From Apostichopus japonicus (taxonomy: Eukaryota > Echinodermata > Holothuroidea > Aspidochirotida > Stichopodidae): 64,000 nt of DNA. The DNA lies in the NCBI RefSeq assembly GCF_037975245.1, contig NC_092561.1, positions 10,229,001 to 10,293,000 of the forward strand. The letters run 5' to 3'. The translations under genes and the position numbers were made by a program. Below the pieces are notes generated by a model. It ran no database searches. It had not been told where the DNA came from and saw nothing but the letters and a program-made list of their open reading frames with translations. Positions within the stretch are counted from its first letter, which is position 1, and each line of letters opens with the position of its first letter. This document shows positions 47,501-60,740 of the stretch, piece after piece.

Positions 47501-48180
47501 GGTAATAGCCTATACATCGTATCATGGGATGAGGAACATGTGATGAAACGACTGAGCAAAAAATGTAACTTGAAAATCTCGAAACACGAACGACGATGTC
47601 TGTTGCATAATACAGGGAATATGACTTTTGACACAAATACCTTTTTTTCTTTCAAGAGATGAAGTTTTGTGTTTTGTAAATTTAAAGGGAAATTGAAACC
47701 AGGATATGTGGATTGCGTTACTATACGAAGCACTATGTGTTGGTATGTGTAAGTTGACATCATGTCACTGTCATACTTACCGCTTCAGGACGTAAAGTCA
47801 TTCTTCATTTTTCGCTTTACATGGTTTGAGGTATATAATTTAGACCAGTTCCTTACTGTGAATGACAGTGATGTACTGAAATTTAGGTCTGTTCCGCGAG
47901 AATAAAGATATGTTAAAATCACATTGAAAAAAGACACAGCCACGAGTACGTGCAGACGCAATCCCTGACGAGTGTTCGGAAATTCACAATAATCCGTGTC
48001 ACATAATTCCAGTTCAAGAAAACAAAATACGTTATGTGGACATAGCATCTCGATAGGAGAGGTACTGAGACGTATTGCAAAATTGGATTGAGGTAGTATT
48101 GTCATATGTAACTGGACCGTATACACGGTAGTCAATGCAGTTGGCCGCCTACTGTTATTTTTACAAGAGGTGAACATTTT
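44511..48180. other. Upstream intergenic DNA, no gene seen
   Basis: No feature I can support. Contains a C-run at 46705-46716 and AT-rich patches near 45755-45920. The 106-codon minus-strand frame at 47443-47763 has no recognisable domain or splice context. Confidence 0.45.
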
Positions 48181-48316
48181 CTCCCCCTTCTCCCCCCCCC
48201 CCCCTTTCATTTCCAACTTTTAACAAGTTTTAACATTTCTTGTCCTCCTCCCTCCCCCCCCCCTCTCGCTTCCTTTTAACTTTTAACAAGTTTTCAATTT
48301 CTTGACCTCCTCCTCC
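48181..48316. repeat. Two-copy tandem repeat with C-runs
   Basis: CTTTTAACAAGTTTT followed by ATTTCTTG and CCTCCTCC occurs at about 48216-48252 and again at about 48280-48315. Each copy is preceded by a long C-run. The period is about 64 bp. Confidence 0.7.
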
Positions 48317-51300
48317 ACAACCCCTCCTCACCGGACTACGTTTGCATGGGCTTGACTGAAGACTGTTTCCGGCCCTACCCATACCCCACCTCAGCCTTTC
48401 CCTTAGAACAAATTATATGTTTTCCTGAAGCATTGCCTGATGCATGGTCTTCCCCTCCTCTACCTCCTCTCTCCTTTTCCTCTTCTTCGAACCCCTCCCT
48501 CTCCCACTAACTGTTCCCTCCCCCATGCCTCTCCCCTCCCCCTCCCCTTCCCTAACGTCGAAGTTTAAAGACACTGAATTCTTTCCGTCACTGAATGATA
48601 TACAAGTTTCAATATTCGTCAGTATTGTGCACTGTAGATAATAAATTGCTCGAAATTTCTAAAGTTTTCGTGTACTTTTATTTTATATCATATGACGTCG
48701 CTGCTAAGGTGCCCGGCGTGGCGGGTCAAAGGTCACACGAGGCTTTAACTCGTCATTTCCTATACCAGGATCTGAGATCAACAGATTATTCAAAGCTTCC
48801 CCTTAATTAAAAGTTCATCCTTTTAAAACAATTACATAAAATTTTATGGTTCAATACGGTAACTGGAAATGAGGGTTCATCTGATACTCATGCTACGTGA
48901 TGTCATTATCCAATCAGGTATCGCCATTTAGCAAGTCCCAACATAATCATCGATATGGTCGCGAGAGGATACGTTATAAAGGATTTCCGGTTATTTAAAA
49001 ATAACTTCCACTTTTCCATGGAAGTTATAGCGAATTGCCAGAGTAATCCGAGGCTCCTCGGCGAAGAATTCCCACTGGAAGTCTGTGCCGACTATATATT
49101 CTACACTATAAATGAAATCAGATACATTCAACTGGCAATGATGCCAGGCTTATAGGCCTATATCTTTCCCTAAATTGGGACCTAAGTGACTCGACTCTTT
49201 GTATATAATATATACATGTATCAAGTCAGTCATATCGTTGCATAGCGGAGGCAGGCATATATATACTACTGAATACAGAACTGTTGTAGAAGTCGGGTAA
49301 AAGTCTTTGTCTACACTGAACATAGCACGACTATACTCATGCCGTCATTGTCTCCGTCCACTAACACCATGCACCAAACCGCACCGCCTACCCTAATCGT
49401 CCGTTAGGAGGCGTCGATGGCGTCGACGGTCCCCTACCCCCCCCCCCTCTATATCTAAGTTTTCCTTAATTATAACTACCGGTATATTCACGAACATGAG
49501 AATAATGTATTATTTTCCCATGGTCTCCTGTCATCCTAATCACCAACGTGCTACGGGGCTACATTATCCCTGGACCCCTCTCGCAAAGGCCTGACATTAA
49601 ATTTCTTTGTGGTCCCTTCCTCCACGTTTCTCGTTAGTTTACCCTCTTGCCAACTTCTCTATATAACGTATCACTCTTCATATACATGCTGATAGCGTGT
49701 GTTGCTCTATGGCTACTTCTCTTGCGTTCTACACATATCCCCCCCACCCCCGCAAAGGGAGCGCAACCTGTGAAAAAGAACGACCGGCTGGTCGTTGGGA
49801 ATTTATCAAAGATCTTCGTTACTTTAAATTTGTCTGCGCTAGTGATCTACTAAGAAATTAGACAACATAACCGAAGAATATAATTTGAATGACCTCTCAG
49901 CGATCTGAATTCTTTAAATTTGACATTATTTTATCTTTAATTTCATTTGTCTGTGGGAGAGGAGGTGGATAGGGGTGGGGGGGGGGGAGGTAGGAAGTTG
50001 CTTGCTTAGGTTATATTTTTGGTTTTTATTTTGGCTGTAGATTTAAGGTTTGACTGTCAGAAACATTAATGTTCGTCATTATCCGTGTCCATAAACGTGT
50101 TCGTGAACTAAACTGCATAATCTATACAGAAGCAATACATGTGACATCCTGTTCAATTGAAGGGGAAAAAACTAACATGCTATCTTTTCTCTACCCAGCT
50201 GGCAGCTTTACCATGATACACCGTACGCCGTGACGTTTGACTGCACTACTATTTGGTCTCAAAGACGACAGTCTGCCGCGCTGTTCCAGTTACAACATCA
50301 TGTGATCTGGCCCATGTGACCAACTGTGGATTCTGATGTTAGAGTCACTTGTTAGTCGTTAACTCGTTCTAATGTCCAAATAATTTATTAAGCAACTGCC
50401 CTGGTTTTATTACACGTCGGTTTGAAATACATGATTATAACTTACAGTTGCAGCCTGAGAAGTTCCTGTAACACACAGCTCGAATGCAAAGGGTCCCCGC
50501 ATTGAACGTATACGCTGTTTGTGAAAACAAACACATGTATGTTTTAAGTACATGTATAAGATACACATCCTGTATTTCATAATTTCTCGATCAAAGCCCG
50601 AAACATGTTATTATTATTATTATATTTCAACCATATGTTAGTATACCACGGTAATATCTGGAGCGGAAATGACAACGCATTTTCTTTCAAGATATCCACA
50701 CTTGTAGATTTCCCTAATGAATTATTACCTTAATTATCTCAAGTGCATCATAAACAAACTTTCATCTTTGGAGAGGAATGATTTCATTTCCTGTTGGTAT
50801 TTCCCCCCGCATCACTATCGATCTCTATACATAAGAACAACATCAACCCCTGCCTATGTACCCACGGAATGAAACATGAGTAATATCGCGTAGAATTTTG
50901 GCAATACGTACATTATATACATGATTTACTTGAAGGGGCGTTTATTAAACATGCGTCCCCGAGGGTAAAAATAGACAATTTACGTTTAAAGAGTTCAGCA
51001 CTCAATTCCAGCGTGTTAAATCTGGGTTCAATGTTTGATCATTCTCCTTGATCTTATCCTTTCTCATTTTCTGTTCTGATCTCCTCTATAGAATTAAGAT
51101 TTCTTCATACGACCATATTAGGTCCACTTTAAGGAAAATTAACAAATCAATGAACTTTTGATATATATATATATAGGTAACGATTCCATTCGTATTCATG
51201 TCCAATATATGTATCGATACTCCTATCGCTATAGCCTTGCAATGAATGTTGCTGATTTATGATGGGTTTTGCTGTATACACACAAACAAATAACAAAATT

Positions 51301-52034
51301 ACAAGAAAGAAAAAAACTAATCATATTAGTCATGTTTTTGATCCCCATTAGTATTAATTACAGCAGCGGTCCGTCATCTTCAAGGCCCCTTGCAAGATCT
51401 TCATATATGTCCAGCACCGGTTTAACGCACGGGCAACAAGGGCACGTGCCCCGAGCCCTCCCACATTTATCGGCTTCCCACAAAAGTTGACTACATATAG
51501 GTTATGTTAAGAAATGCTGATATGGTTTATTATTCCACGTGTTTAAAAAATATATATTAAAGATGTCAAAACGATATTTACTTCGACAATGCTATCCTAA
51601 CAGTAATTGTACAATATCAATGACTAGGCTTTACCATTCAGCTTACTAACACCGTGCATATTCGAAATGCTAGCTTGAAACACTGTGCGGGCAGGCAAGC
51701 ACCGCCCATACACGTGTGTCCACACATTCTTTTTAAGCTCCAGCAATCTGCATATGTTCTATATATATCGTTTTAAGGCTAGGACTTGGAAAAAAAATTC
51801 TGTGGGATAGGACAGCGGAGGAATTAGACAGAGATATTGATAAATTCAAATTATTAGAGTACGAACATTTGGAAAAGATAGAGTACATGGACACACCCAT
51901 GTGCCGTTTTTGAAAATAAAGTATAGCTTACACATCGCTATATAGTCGGTACACTCGGCGGAGTGGCGATGGGAAGACAGAATCGTTACGGTAGTTAACT
52001 TCAATCCACCCCACTCATACCAACGAAAACAACT
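48317..52034. other. Upstream intergenic DNA, no gene seen
   Basis: Pyrimidine-rich at 48440-48555, C-run at 49437-49447, G-run at 49977-49987, short TA run at 51162-51175. No coding or structural RNA signal was recognised. Confidence 0.45.
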
Positions 52035-52042
52035 GTTTTACC
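52035..52042. repeat. hAT-type target-site duplication, left
   Basis: GTTTTACC, identical to 52407-52414. Confidence 0.8.
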
Positions 52043-52406
52043 CAAGGGCGTAGGAACCGGGGTGGGGCTGGGGGCGCCAGCCCCCCCAGTGAACAATATG
52101 GAGGGGCGGAAGTATCATTCCCCCCCCCGCTTCGCAAGTCAGAAAACCCTTTTTCATTTCCAAATGAGAAAAAAATCTCATTTGGAGCACCAAATTGCAT
52201 CTGAGGCCAGGTGAAAATGCAAAAGTTTTTACAAAATGGAGTGGGTGTTGAAGTGTGCTACATTGCACCAAATTGCATCTGAGGCCACCTGGAAATGCCA
52301 AAAAAATCCAAAGGGGAGGGGGACGTCCCTTCCCCTTAGACCCCCAGGCCGGCCATCAGTCTTCAGCCCCCCCCCCCCCACTCAAAAGTACCTTCCTACG
52401 CCACTG
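52043..52406. mobile_element. hAT-type non-autonomous element with 8-bp target-site duplication
   Basis: Termini CAAGGGCGTAGGAAC on the left and CTTCCTACGCCACTG on the right are imperfect inverted repeats beginning CARKGGCGTAGGAA. The element is bounded by exact 8-bp direct repeats GTTTTACC at 52035-52042 and 52407-52414. Eight-base duplications and CAGNGG-type ends are hallmarks of the hAT superfamily. Inside, a 22-bp block (CACCAAATTGCATCTGAGGCCA) occurs twice in direct order, near 52188 and 52265. C/G-runs lie near both ends. No transposase is encoded. Confidence 0.82.
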
Positions 52407-52414
52407 GTTTTACC
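52407..52414. repeat. hAT-type target-site duplication, right
   Basis: GTTTTACC, identical to 52035-52042. Confidence 0.8.
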
Positions 52415-55400
52415 TGTGGGTTATAGTTACTGGCGGTTCCCTTAGATCTTAGCTACTCTGCAAGAGGGTTTACCAGCAAGTATTTACGTTATAAGTGTTG
52501 TAGAATGTGTTATTTTATTGATTTAAGCTATCAGCCACTATGCAACCTTATTTTTTTGTGTTGTTTGCATTTACTCATTATATCCTAACCACCATGTGAA
52601 AATTGTATGTCTTTTGTGAGTATATACATCCGGCGTTATCCGGTACCGATATATTACACTGAAATATAGGGGGCCTCCCACAAAGTGTTTGCCCCGGGCT
52701 TCCCGCAAGCTTAATCCTGCCCTGCATATGACCGACTGACCCATGACCCGACCCTGAGAATCGATGCTCAGAGGGCATGTAAAACTATATCTTGAACCAT
52801 GATCATATGGATGTAATGTTAAAAAATAACCTAATCGACATTCTTCAGCTACAAAAACTGTAGATCAATTTTCCGAAGTCTTGAAAGTAACCTTCGACCC
52901 ACCCCACCCCTACCCCACACCCCAATATAGTTACCTGTCATCTGGAATCGTTAGTGTCAGTCAGAGCGTATACCCTGAATCATCACACATAGGTCACTGA
53001 TATTCTACTATGCATTTTCAGTTGTTGTTTTATTTGTATTGTTTTTTAGGGACGGGGGGGGGGGGGTGGGGTAGGTTGACTATCACCTCTAACTAATCCT
53101 TGACTAATTCTTGACTAATTCTCTAATTAATACCCTAAAATAATATTTCTCTGAGTCCCGACTAGACGTAAGTTCTTATTGCGTAACAATCGCTTATCAC
53201 GCGTTATATTCGGCCTCTAACAAATACAGGGATGACAGGGTAATGTTAATGATCCATCTATATTGGTGTCAAACTAAACAAACACGTTTTTCACTGTATC
53301 TGTCTCATTAACTTCCTGAAATATATAATGTAGGCATATTATAGCGTTTCATGTTATTCACGTTAATTGTTGAGTCTCCTCGTTACAGGCATATGATGGA
53401 AGTGTATGTGAGGTACAACTATATTGACAGTGTTAGGAATGCGGATTGCGGGCGAATTAGTCTGCATGCTCCCTCCCCTTGCCCGAGGCACAGCCCTGGC
53501 TAGGGGCCTGGTGGATTCCCTATACATAGTCAGCTAGTATACAGACTGCACGATGTATTGAAAACGCTAATTAGAGGGCGTGTAAGAATTGATGTTTTCA
53601 CAGTTAATTTGAAGAAAAGACCACATACACAAAAAAAATCATAATAATTCAATCAAGGATAGGGACGATGGGGGAAGGAATCATAGTGAATATAGTTTTA
53701 CCTCTATACCGGTCTACCCATGCTTTCGCGTCGGTTCCAAGATGAGACGGGTAGGGGGAATATTCGCAGCAAACATTGTAAGTGCATGCATGTGTATTGA
53801 CATGAAATGTCAAAGGCGACAGGCAAGCTTTCTGTAGCGTTATAACAAATCATACACAGATGTACACGTATATATGTGAGAGTAAAAAAGTACAACTTGA
53901 TGTTGCCGAATGTTTATCTTGTTTTGTTTTATGGTTTCGACGACATCCTTACATTGCTTTAATTGCACTTGATCAGAAACCGCACTGTTTGGTCTAGTGA
54001 GTGCAACAGTATGTGCACAATCTTTGTCAACTTTGATGAAAAAAAAATGATACAATGACTCAAGACAGACCCCCCTAGGCTAATTGAGGAAGTAGAATGC
54101 CCCCAATAAGTGCATTAACGGTATTTTCTCTTTAATGTTATACGTCTATTAAGTATAAGTTAACGGCAGCCGATAGAAGTAGCTAATGATCTATTGTTAT
54201 TAGTCGCTTCATCATCTTATACTTTTTTTTGGTCTGCCGCCTCAGAGGAAGTTAGTAATTATCAAGGGTATTCTTTTTATGCCGTTTGCCATACCGGAAG
54301 TGATGTTAACACCGGAAGTAATGACAGCTGTTCTTTCCTTCGAAGAGTAACATGCACACGGGTTGCCATGGACGAGGGGAAGCACAAGTCTGTACATCAG
54401 AGAACCATAAACATAATAAGGCTTCCGATCTGACGTTATAAACCGAGTAACAGATAAAATTATGAATGAGGCTATAACTAGGCCTATATGGACTATTTCT
54501 GCGAAATAGAAAGGGATTTTTCCCTGATCAAATCCAAGAGGCCCCGATGAAACCAACTTACAGACATCCCTAAAACTATAAGCCTCAAACATGTTCAAGT
54601 AACGCATTTATTTACTATATCTGCTTGTCTCGGCAACTGTACCCCTCGGATAATGTCATAGGATATATACTTATAGACAAGATACTGAATATTATAAGCA
54701 TCCCGGGACAGGAGGAATTGCAACAGGGCCGTCGTGGTTATAACTCTAAAGAAAGATTGGAAAGTCTGATTTTGAGATCGTGGGTTCCTGCAGGAACAAA
54801 GTTCACTTCCAATTGCAGTGGACACGGCATTTTAGGAGATGCATGTGAACCAGTGTTGAAATAAATCGGCAACCGATTTTCATGTTGAGCATAGTATGTC
54901 CATACTATAGCAAAGTAGGGATCAAGTGTTACAAGTTTCTAACAAAATTGGTTTTGCCTGTTTCTCAGTGAAACGTTGCATCTCCCCAGGCTAGTATGGA
55001 AGTTCCTAGTCGCCCTAAAAAACGACTGTTGGAAGGCTACACTTGGCGGGAAACGTTATTCTTTCGATACCTTGCCCTAGGCTCACAGCTCGATCCGACG
55101 CTCAATGTTGTGAAACCACGAATGATTTCATGTTAGAAGAATGTTTGCCGAGGTTAAGTAACTTTAGACATTTATTTCCTATTTTCCCTTTCAAAAAAGG
55201 GCAATAGATATATAGGAAATCACGGCTATATTACCAGCGGCAAACATAGAGTAAGAATGGCTGTGTCCTTCAACAGTTAGTAGCCTATACAGTGATACAG
55301 TCAAAATGCTTAAACGGTCGTGTTCCATTCTTGTATATAATGAATCAGTTATCCATCCGCCTATGTACTGATGGACCACGTCAAAGAAAGAAAAAAAGTC

Positions 55401-58060
55401 GCCATTTTGATTCAGTTCAAGACGACAAAATTCACAAAAGACTGCTTCGACCTCAAAGGTATATGAAGGATTTAGCATATCAACATGCTTGACTGGTGTC
55501 ATTTCCTTCTAAACATAATGTCACGCAATAATAAAGCCGACACCAAGTAATGTCTACATCAATAAATCCGTACCTTTATGCGGCGTTAGCTTTAGTGAGT
55601 AACGTTTAAACCCGGTATAGCTCATTACATGACCAGACCATGGATATGCGAGAAAACAGCAACAACAACAGTAACAACAGCAACAACAACAACAACAACA
55701 ACAACAATAACAATACTTGGTTCAGCAGGTCGTTTGACAGTACCCTCTCCCCCGGCGTATATTAGGTTCAGCCGGTGCGACAGGGCCCTCTCCCCTGCGT
55801 ATGTTATTGGGGGTCGGGGTGTTCTAGGTTATATTTCCCGGGGAAAAAACAGTATAATATAGAGCTCACCGGTACAATACTGGAAATAATGTTCCCTCTG
55901 TCGGTTCTAGACATTGCAGGTTTAGTTATTCATTTTATTCGAGTAGGCTAAACGAAAATAGAGAAATTTGTGTGACCCCTCCCTCTCCCCGATAGAATAG
56001 CCAGAAGACATCCTATTCACTGTTGTGTATGCGTGGAGTGACTGGGAATTTGTCATCGCATTATGTACGTACCTAAACAGCACAATGGTGGATGGATAGG
56101 TGGTAGACAGGGTATGATATCAGGTCTACTTGTACCAATGAATAAATACGGCTTAAGTACAGGCTGGTTACGAACCCTTCGAAAAAAATTCGATTCCGGA
56201 AATATGTGAGTGGATAGGATGTTACAAAGTTGCATGTTTGACGGAGGGAACATTTTCTGTATAGTTTTGGCCATATATAAGTTGTGTTTGCTTCGAGATT
56301 TAACCTGAAAGAAAGTTAAGTGACTTTCTCTGAGTAATACCTTACAATATAGATTACGAAGCATACGGGTTAATGGTTACGAGGTAGGCTAAAACCAGGC
56401 TTCAGGCTTTAACTTTAGAAGTCATCATCATTGCACAAGACATGCTAGAACGAAGTATAATTAATGGTCCACACATTATGGTGACGTCATGGACCCTTCA
56501 CACTAATCCTTCTATTTCATCAGCAATTGTCCTTGTATAAAACATATCATATTGCAACTTGAGACTTCAAGTGGCCTAGGGAGTTGTTATTCGGGGATAG
56601 CAACCCCCCCCCCCTTCCCACCCCGCCCCTCTCTCCCTGGTTGACGATTGACCGGAAACAATACGGAAGTAGTAACAAGCAGGGGGAGTCAAGCGGGACC
56701 CTTAGATATACCGATGTTCCCATGCTTACAAATATTAGGGCAACTGTCGCGACCTTTACACTCTGAAGCCAAAAAGATTTTAAGGTATTTCCGATAGCTA
56801 TATTTAAACACAATTCAATGAATAAGATAATTTTTTTTCCAAATAAGTGGCTCTGTAAGCTGGAATGCGTATATAGCTAGCTGGCTTCCGTCTATTCAAA
56901 CACACTCAATTTGCCCTCAAGACTTGTAAATTTGTACTGTACAGGCACTATGTATATACTATACCCAACTCTTTAGTCTATAAAGAATTTAGTGCTTCCG
57001 TTCAATGAGCCATAACATAACCAGTAAGAAGAAAGAAAGGGGAAAAAAAACATGTGGTAAACCGTAAACTGCATAGTTCCTTGGCATGTTAGTTCGACAT
57101 TGAAAGGTCTCAAATGGGTTACATTGAATCGGATGTAAATGAACCCCTAGATGTAGGAAGCTGGATGTAAAGGGAGTGTCAGTGTAAACTGTCCCCTTGT
57201 ATATGTACGTGAGTCGTGGGATATGCTAAACTATAGTTAAAACTCCGAGGGTCAATCTATACATGCGCAGTATATTGTATATGCGAACGAAGAAGAATAA
57301 AAATACAATAAGGTATTTTGGTAACGGAAGTCCGCAGTAGGCCTGCTTGTGATAGATGATATTCAATGCACTTTAAGTGTGTGATCAGTGACTGGAAAAT
57401 ATTAGCAGTGATTATATACGCCAAGGGCGCTCAGGCTTTATATATCTGTTCCCCAGAGATTTGTAGGAAAACCCTTAAGTTGGTCAAAAAATTTGTTGGA
57501 AATTCCACATAACGTTCACAAACGGGAAGGAACTTAGCCTATTTGCAAATTGTCAATTGTCAAAATTTTCTTCTATAACTTTTTGTCATGATTGAAAAAC
57601 TGGTATGCCAAATATTTTACTACCACAGTATCTTTTTGTTAGTGTAAAGTATACTAGAGAAGTGTTTAGTTTGTATTTAATTAAACCGAAGACTTGAAGC
57701 AAGTCCAGCATATCATTTCACACGTGTAGGTTAAATTCTTGTACATTCGCTGAAGTAACTGACAAGAACTTGTGTACAATGGCTCCATTGTTTTGTCAAT
57801 GAAACGCTCTTGTGTCTGTTTACGTTTCTCAATTTCATCCTGTCCACCTCACCTCCGCTCTTCTCCCCTGAAGACAAAGAAGAAAATCTATAGTTTTTTG
57901 TTGGTATGGATGGGCGGGGCGGGGGGGGGGCGGGGCAGGGGTCTGTCTTCATTTACCTATACCGTAGCGAATGGCTGCAGTACATCAAGGTTATCGCAGT
58001 ACTTTTGACGCTAAAGGTGAGGGAGATAGATTCAGATGAATGGGGAAGTGCTTCTCAAGT
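52415..58060. other. Upstream intergenic DNA, no gene seen
   Basis: A CAA-rich microsatellite lies at 55661-55714, a G-run at 53056-53066, a C-run at 56605-56614 and a G-run at 57921-57930. GC-richer stretches at 52665-52750 and 53445-53515 look like decayed interspersed repeats but could not be classified. Confidence 0.45.
55661..55714. repeat. (CAA)n microsatellite
   Basis: Imperfect CAA/CAG/TAA trinucleotides with an uninterrupted core of about eight CAA units. Confidence 0.9.
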
Positions 58061-58066
58061 TTGGCA

Positions 58067-58492
58067 TTTTAAGTTTAATTTCATGATGCCAAAGTCAAAA
58101 CAACTTACGGTACTTGAAAATAACCGATTTTTTCTTCTCTTTTTATTTCTTTATTTTTATTTCTTCTATTCAAGCAGAAACAAATGTAATTTTGTTCGCA
58201 AATTATTTTACAAGACAGTAGAGGGGTTAAGTGATTTCTGACTTCTAAAAGAGGAACATATCACTCATCCTGGTAGAATTTACATTCAATTCCTACATGA
58301 CGTTTTCCTACATGACATTTTTAAGCTTAATTTCATGATGCCAAAATCTAAGCAAATTACGGTACTTGAAAGTAATCGATTTTTTCTTCTATTCAAGCAG
58401 AAACAAATGCAATTTGGTTCGCAAACTGTTTTACAAGACAGTAGAGGGGTTAAGTGATTTCTGACTTCTAAAAGAGGAACATATCACTATTA
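58067..58492. repeat. Diverged direct repeat (two copies, ~190 bp)
   Basis: Copies at about 58067-58264 and 58320-58492 share TTAATTTCATGATGCCAAA, CGGTACTTGAAA, ATTCAAGCAGAAACAAATG and an almost unchanged 3' block ACAAGACAGTAGAGGGGTTA through GAGGAACATATCACT. The first copy has an extra T-rich insert at about 58139-58170. The spacer (about 58237-58300) resembles part of the MITE family at 1994-2533 and 27420-27696. Confidence 0.8.
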
Positions 58493-58729
58493 AATAATGG
58501 ATGTAGGACACTGTTTTTGCCCCCGTCTACCATATGTTCACAATGGTACAAACTGCAAAAAGGACCATTTAAATACTAGTACATCGAAAACGGTGTTGAC
58601 AAATGCCTAAAACATATTCCTTTTCAAATAAGCCAGAATCAAAGTTTGTCCCTGGACGAAGCTTTGAAGAACTAGAGCACAGTGGTTCTGAAGCCTGTAA
58701 TGCCTTCAATCTCTATTATGGTTGACCGA

Positions 58730-59110
58730 AATCCCCAAGGATTAACAACATCCAGATAAGCAGTATCACGCCTTAATCCTCCCGCTGATCTCCTTCACCC
58801 AATTCTCTGCCCAAGATCAGCGTGGAATGATTCTGCAACGGTGTGATGACAAGGAAACTCGAAGGTGAAACACCTCCAAAATATGTCGGCTTTGAGAAAA
58901 AACCTCATTGGAGCCTGGCTGTGACGAAGGAAATTCTGTCGGATGTTCATTTGTTGGGTATCTTTTTCCATCAGGGTCAGACTTGAGTGGGAACCCCAAG
59001 AACCTATTCGGGCACACAGCGTGGACCTAATGAGACCCCCACTCCGATGGAAACTGGTCTTAAGCTGGAGGTCAGCAAAGGTCAATTGGATAGACCAAAT
59101 TAAGGCGAGA
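58730..59110. other. Unclassified segment of coding-like composition
   Basis: Balanced composition without the A/T or C runs of its surroundings. Minus-strand frames of 96 codons (58795-59085) and 66 codons (58817-59017) overlap in different registers, so there is no single clear protein. It could be a degraded retrocopy or transposon fragment. Not recognised. Confidence 0.3.
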
Positions 59111-59352
59111 AGTGGACAATTTCGGAACTACACGTGTCAACATTTATTCCAGATATATGATATCAAAATTTTTTTTTTTTTTATATCATATATATTTCCA
59201 TTTTCTCTTAAATTAATCCTTGTAACCGTGATCGAATGCAAAGAAATCATTCCGTAATTGTTGATTCGAATTAAATCATCTGGCTTGAGATGAGAAATTG
59301 ATTATATGGAATTTGGGCAAATATAAAGAAACTAAAGAGAAAAGAAGGAAGG

Positions 59353-59394
59353 AGAAGAAGAAGAAGAAGAAGAAGAAGAAGAAGAAGAAGAAGA
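59353..59394. repeat. (GAA)n microsatellite
   Basis: About fourteen consecutive GAA units on the plus strand, a purine tract able to form triplex DNA. Confidence 0.92.
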
Positions 59395-59437
59395 GGATAT
59401 CATCTTTCTAAATATAGGTTAGGCTTTGTATAAATAC

Positions 59438-59462
59438 ATATATATAACTATATATATATATG

Positions 59463-59517
<55 letters not shown>
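59438..59517. repeat. (TA)n microsatellite
   Basis: TA tract interrupted by ACTA/TGTAACTA, with an uninterrupted core from about 59468 to 59516. Confidence 0.92.
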
Positions 59518-59520
<3 letters not shown>

Positions 59521-60740
59521 GTGTACATATAGCTGTTTCCCCATCGTTTATATGAGAATCATATTGAAAATTAGTATTGTCATCGCGTGATAGAATGATA
59601 CGCAGAGTATCTCCGATAGTCGCTAACGATACCGTGAATAAGGCTATATGTAAACTGTAACATGAATCAACTCTGTTACCGCAGTATACCCCCCCCCCAA
59701 CCCCACCCCTCTGCAGCGCTTTATGCATGCAAAGCGGTAATCTTCATCTTCATTTTACGGCAATTGTGTGCAGATTATATTTGTACATATCGGGCGACTG
59801 ACGTAGCCCCTACCTTGTGCATATATATGGATGCAACAAGGGGCAAGTAGGTGTCAAACAGTTCCCCGGTTGTTGCTTGCGTACATTGAGTCTTTCGTCA
59901 ATGCCACAATAGCCTGAAGTATATATATATCATCTTAAGTCTCATGTCAATATTGGTTTCAAATATGAATATGTATGCAAATTACCATGCTTCTAGTTAT
60001 TGCATATCCTAGTTTTATATGGCTAGGCTACATGTGTACAGGTGTCTTCGACACACCGGGTTTACCGCGCCCCATTCCTTCTCGTGGGTCACTTTCCACC
60101 GTCTCATGTATACCAGTCACAAGCAATCCCAGTAATTGAAATGGTTACAAGCTATGCCGCCACTACTTTCTTTTCTTATCTTGTTCGTCTTCTCTGAACT
60201 GAAAACTTGGCTAAAGCGTGTCAACGACCGAGGAGGAGAGAGGTTGGTTTCTATTTCTCAGATGGAGACAGCAGTAACCCTTCTGTTTGTTTTGTCTGCA
60301 GTTTATTGGGACATTAGACAGGTCGCCATTTTGATACCGTTACAGTGTACTTTAAAAAGCAAGGCACTGTGAGATCCTGGGAAATGTTATATCGGATTCC
60401 ATTTATTTATTTTCGATCTGCAACCATCAAGTTTGGGGAAATCCTTGCCAGAATTGAGAGCAAAAATGTGGAAGAAAAATAAGACGACGAAGAAAAAGAA
60501 AGAAGAAATAAAACGAAGTCGGTATAAAAACTACATCTGCATGTATTAGTTTTCATGAACGTATAGCCTAACACATGGAGTATTATCATTAATAAAAGCC
60601 ATGATATGGCATATGATCAAAGTAAGCTTAAAACAGCCGCTGACTGCAGGCTTTGGACGTTTTCTTCCTTTAATGTGACAAAACCTTTATGCAGCAAACT
60701 TGTAGTTTGAGTACACTGTCCCGGGTATACTCGAGTGCGA
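59518..60740. other. Upstream intergenic DNA, no gene seen
   Basis: C-run at 59690-59698; otherwise no supported feature. The 78-codon plus-strand frame at 60136-60372 has no recognisable domain. Confidence 0.45.

Noticed and set aside
47785-48216. 143-codon minus-strand open frame
   Set aside because: No recognisable domain, a C-run at its start, and no defensible splice or promoter context.
54742-54812. tRNA-like segment
   Set aside because: It has a GGTTATAAC stretch and GTGGGTTCCTG at roughly box A/B spacing, but box A lacks the required A and GG, and no cloverleaf closes. At most a decayed SINE.
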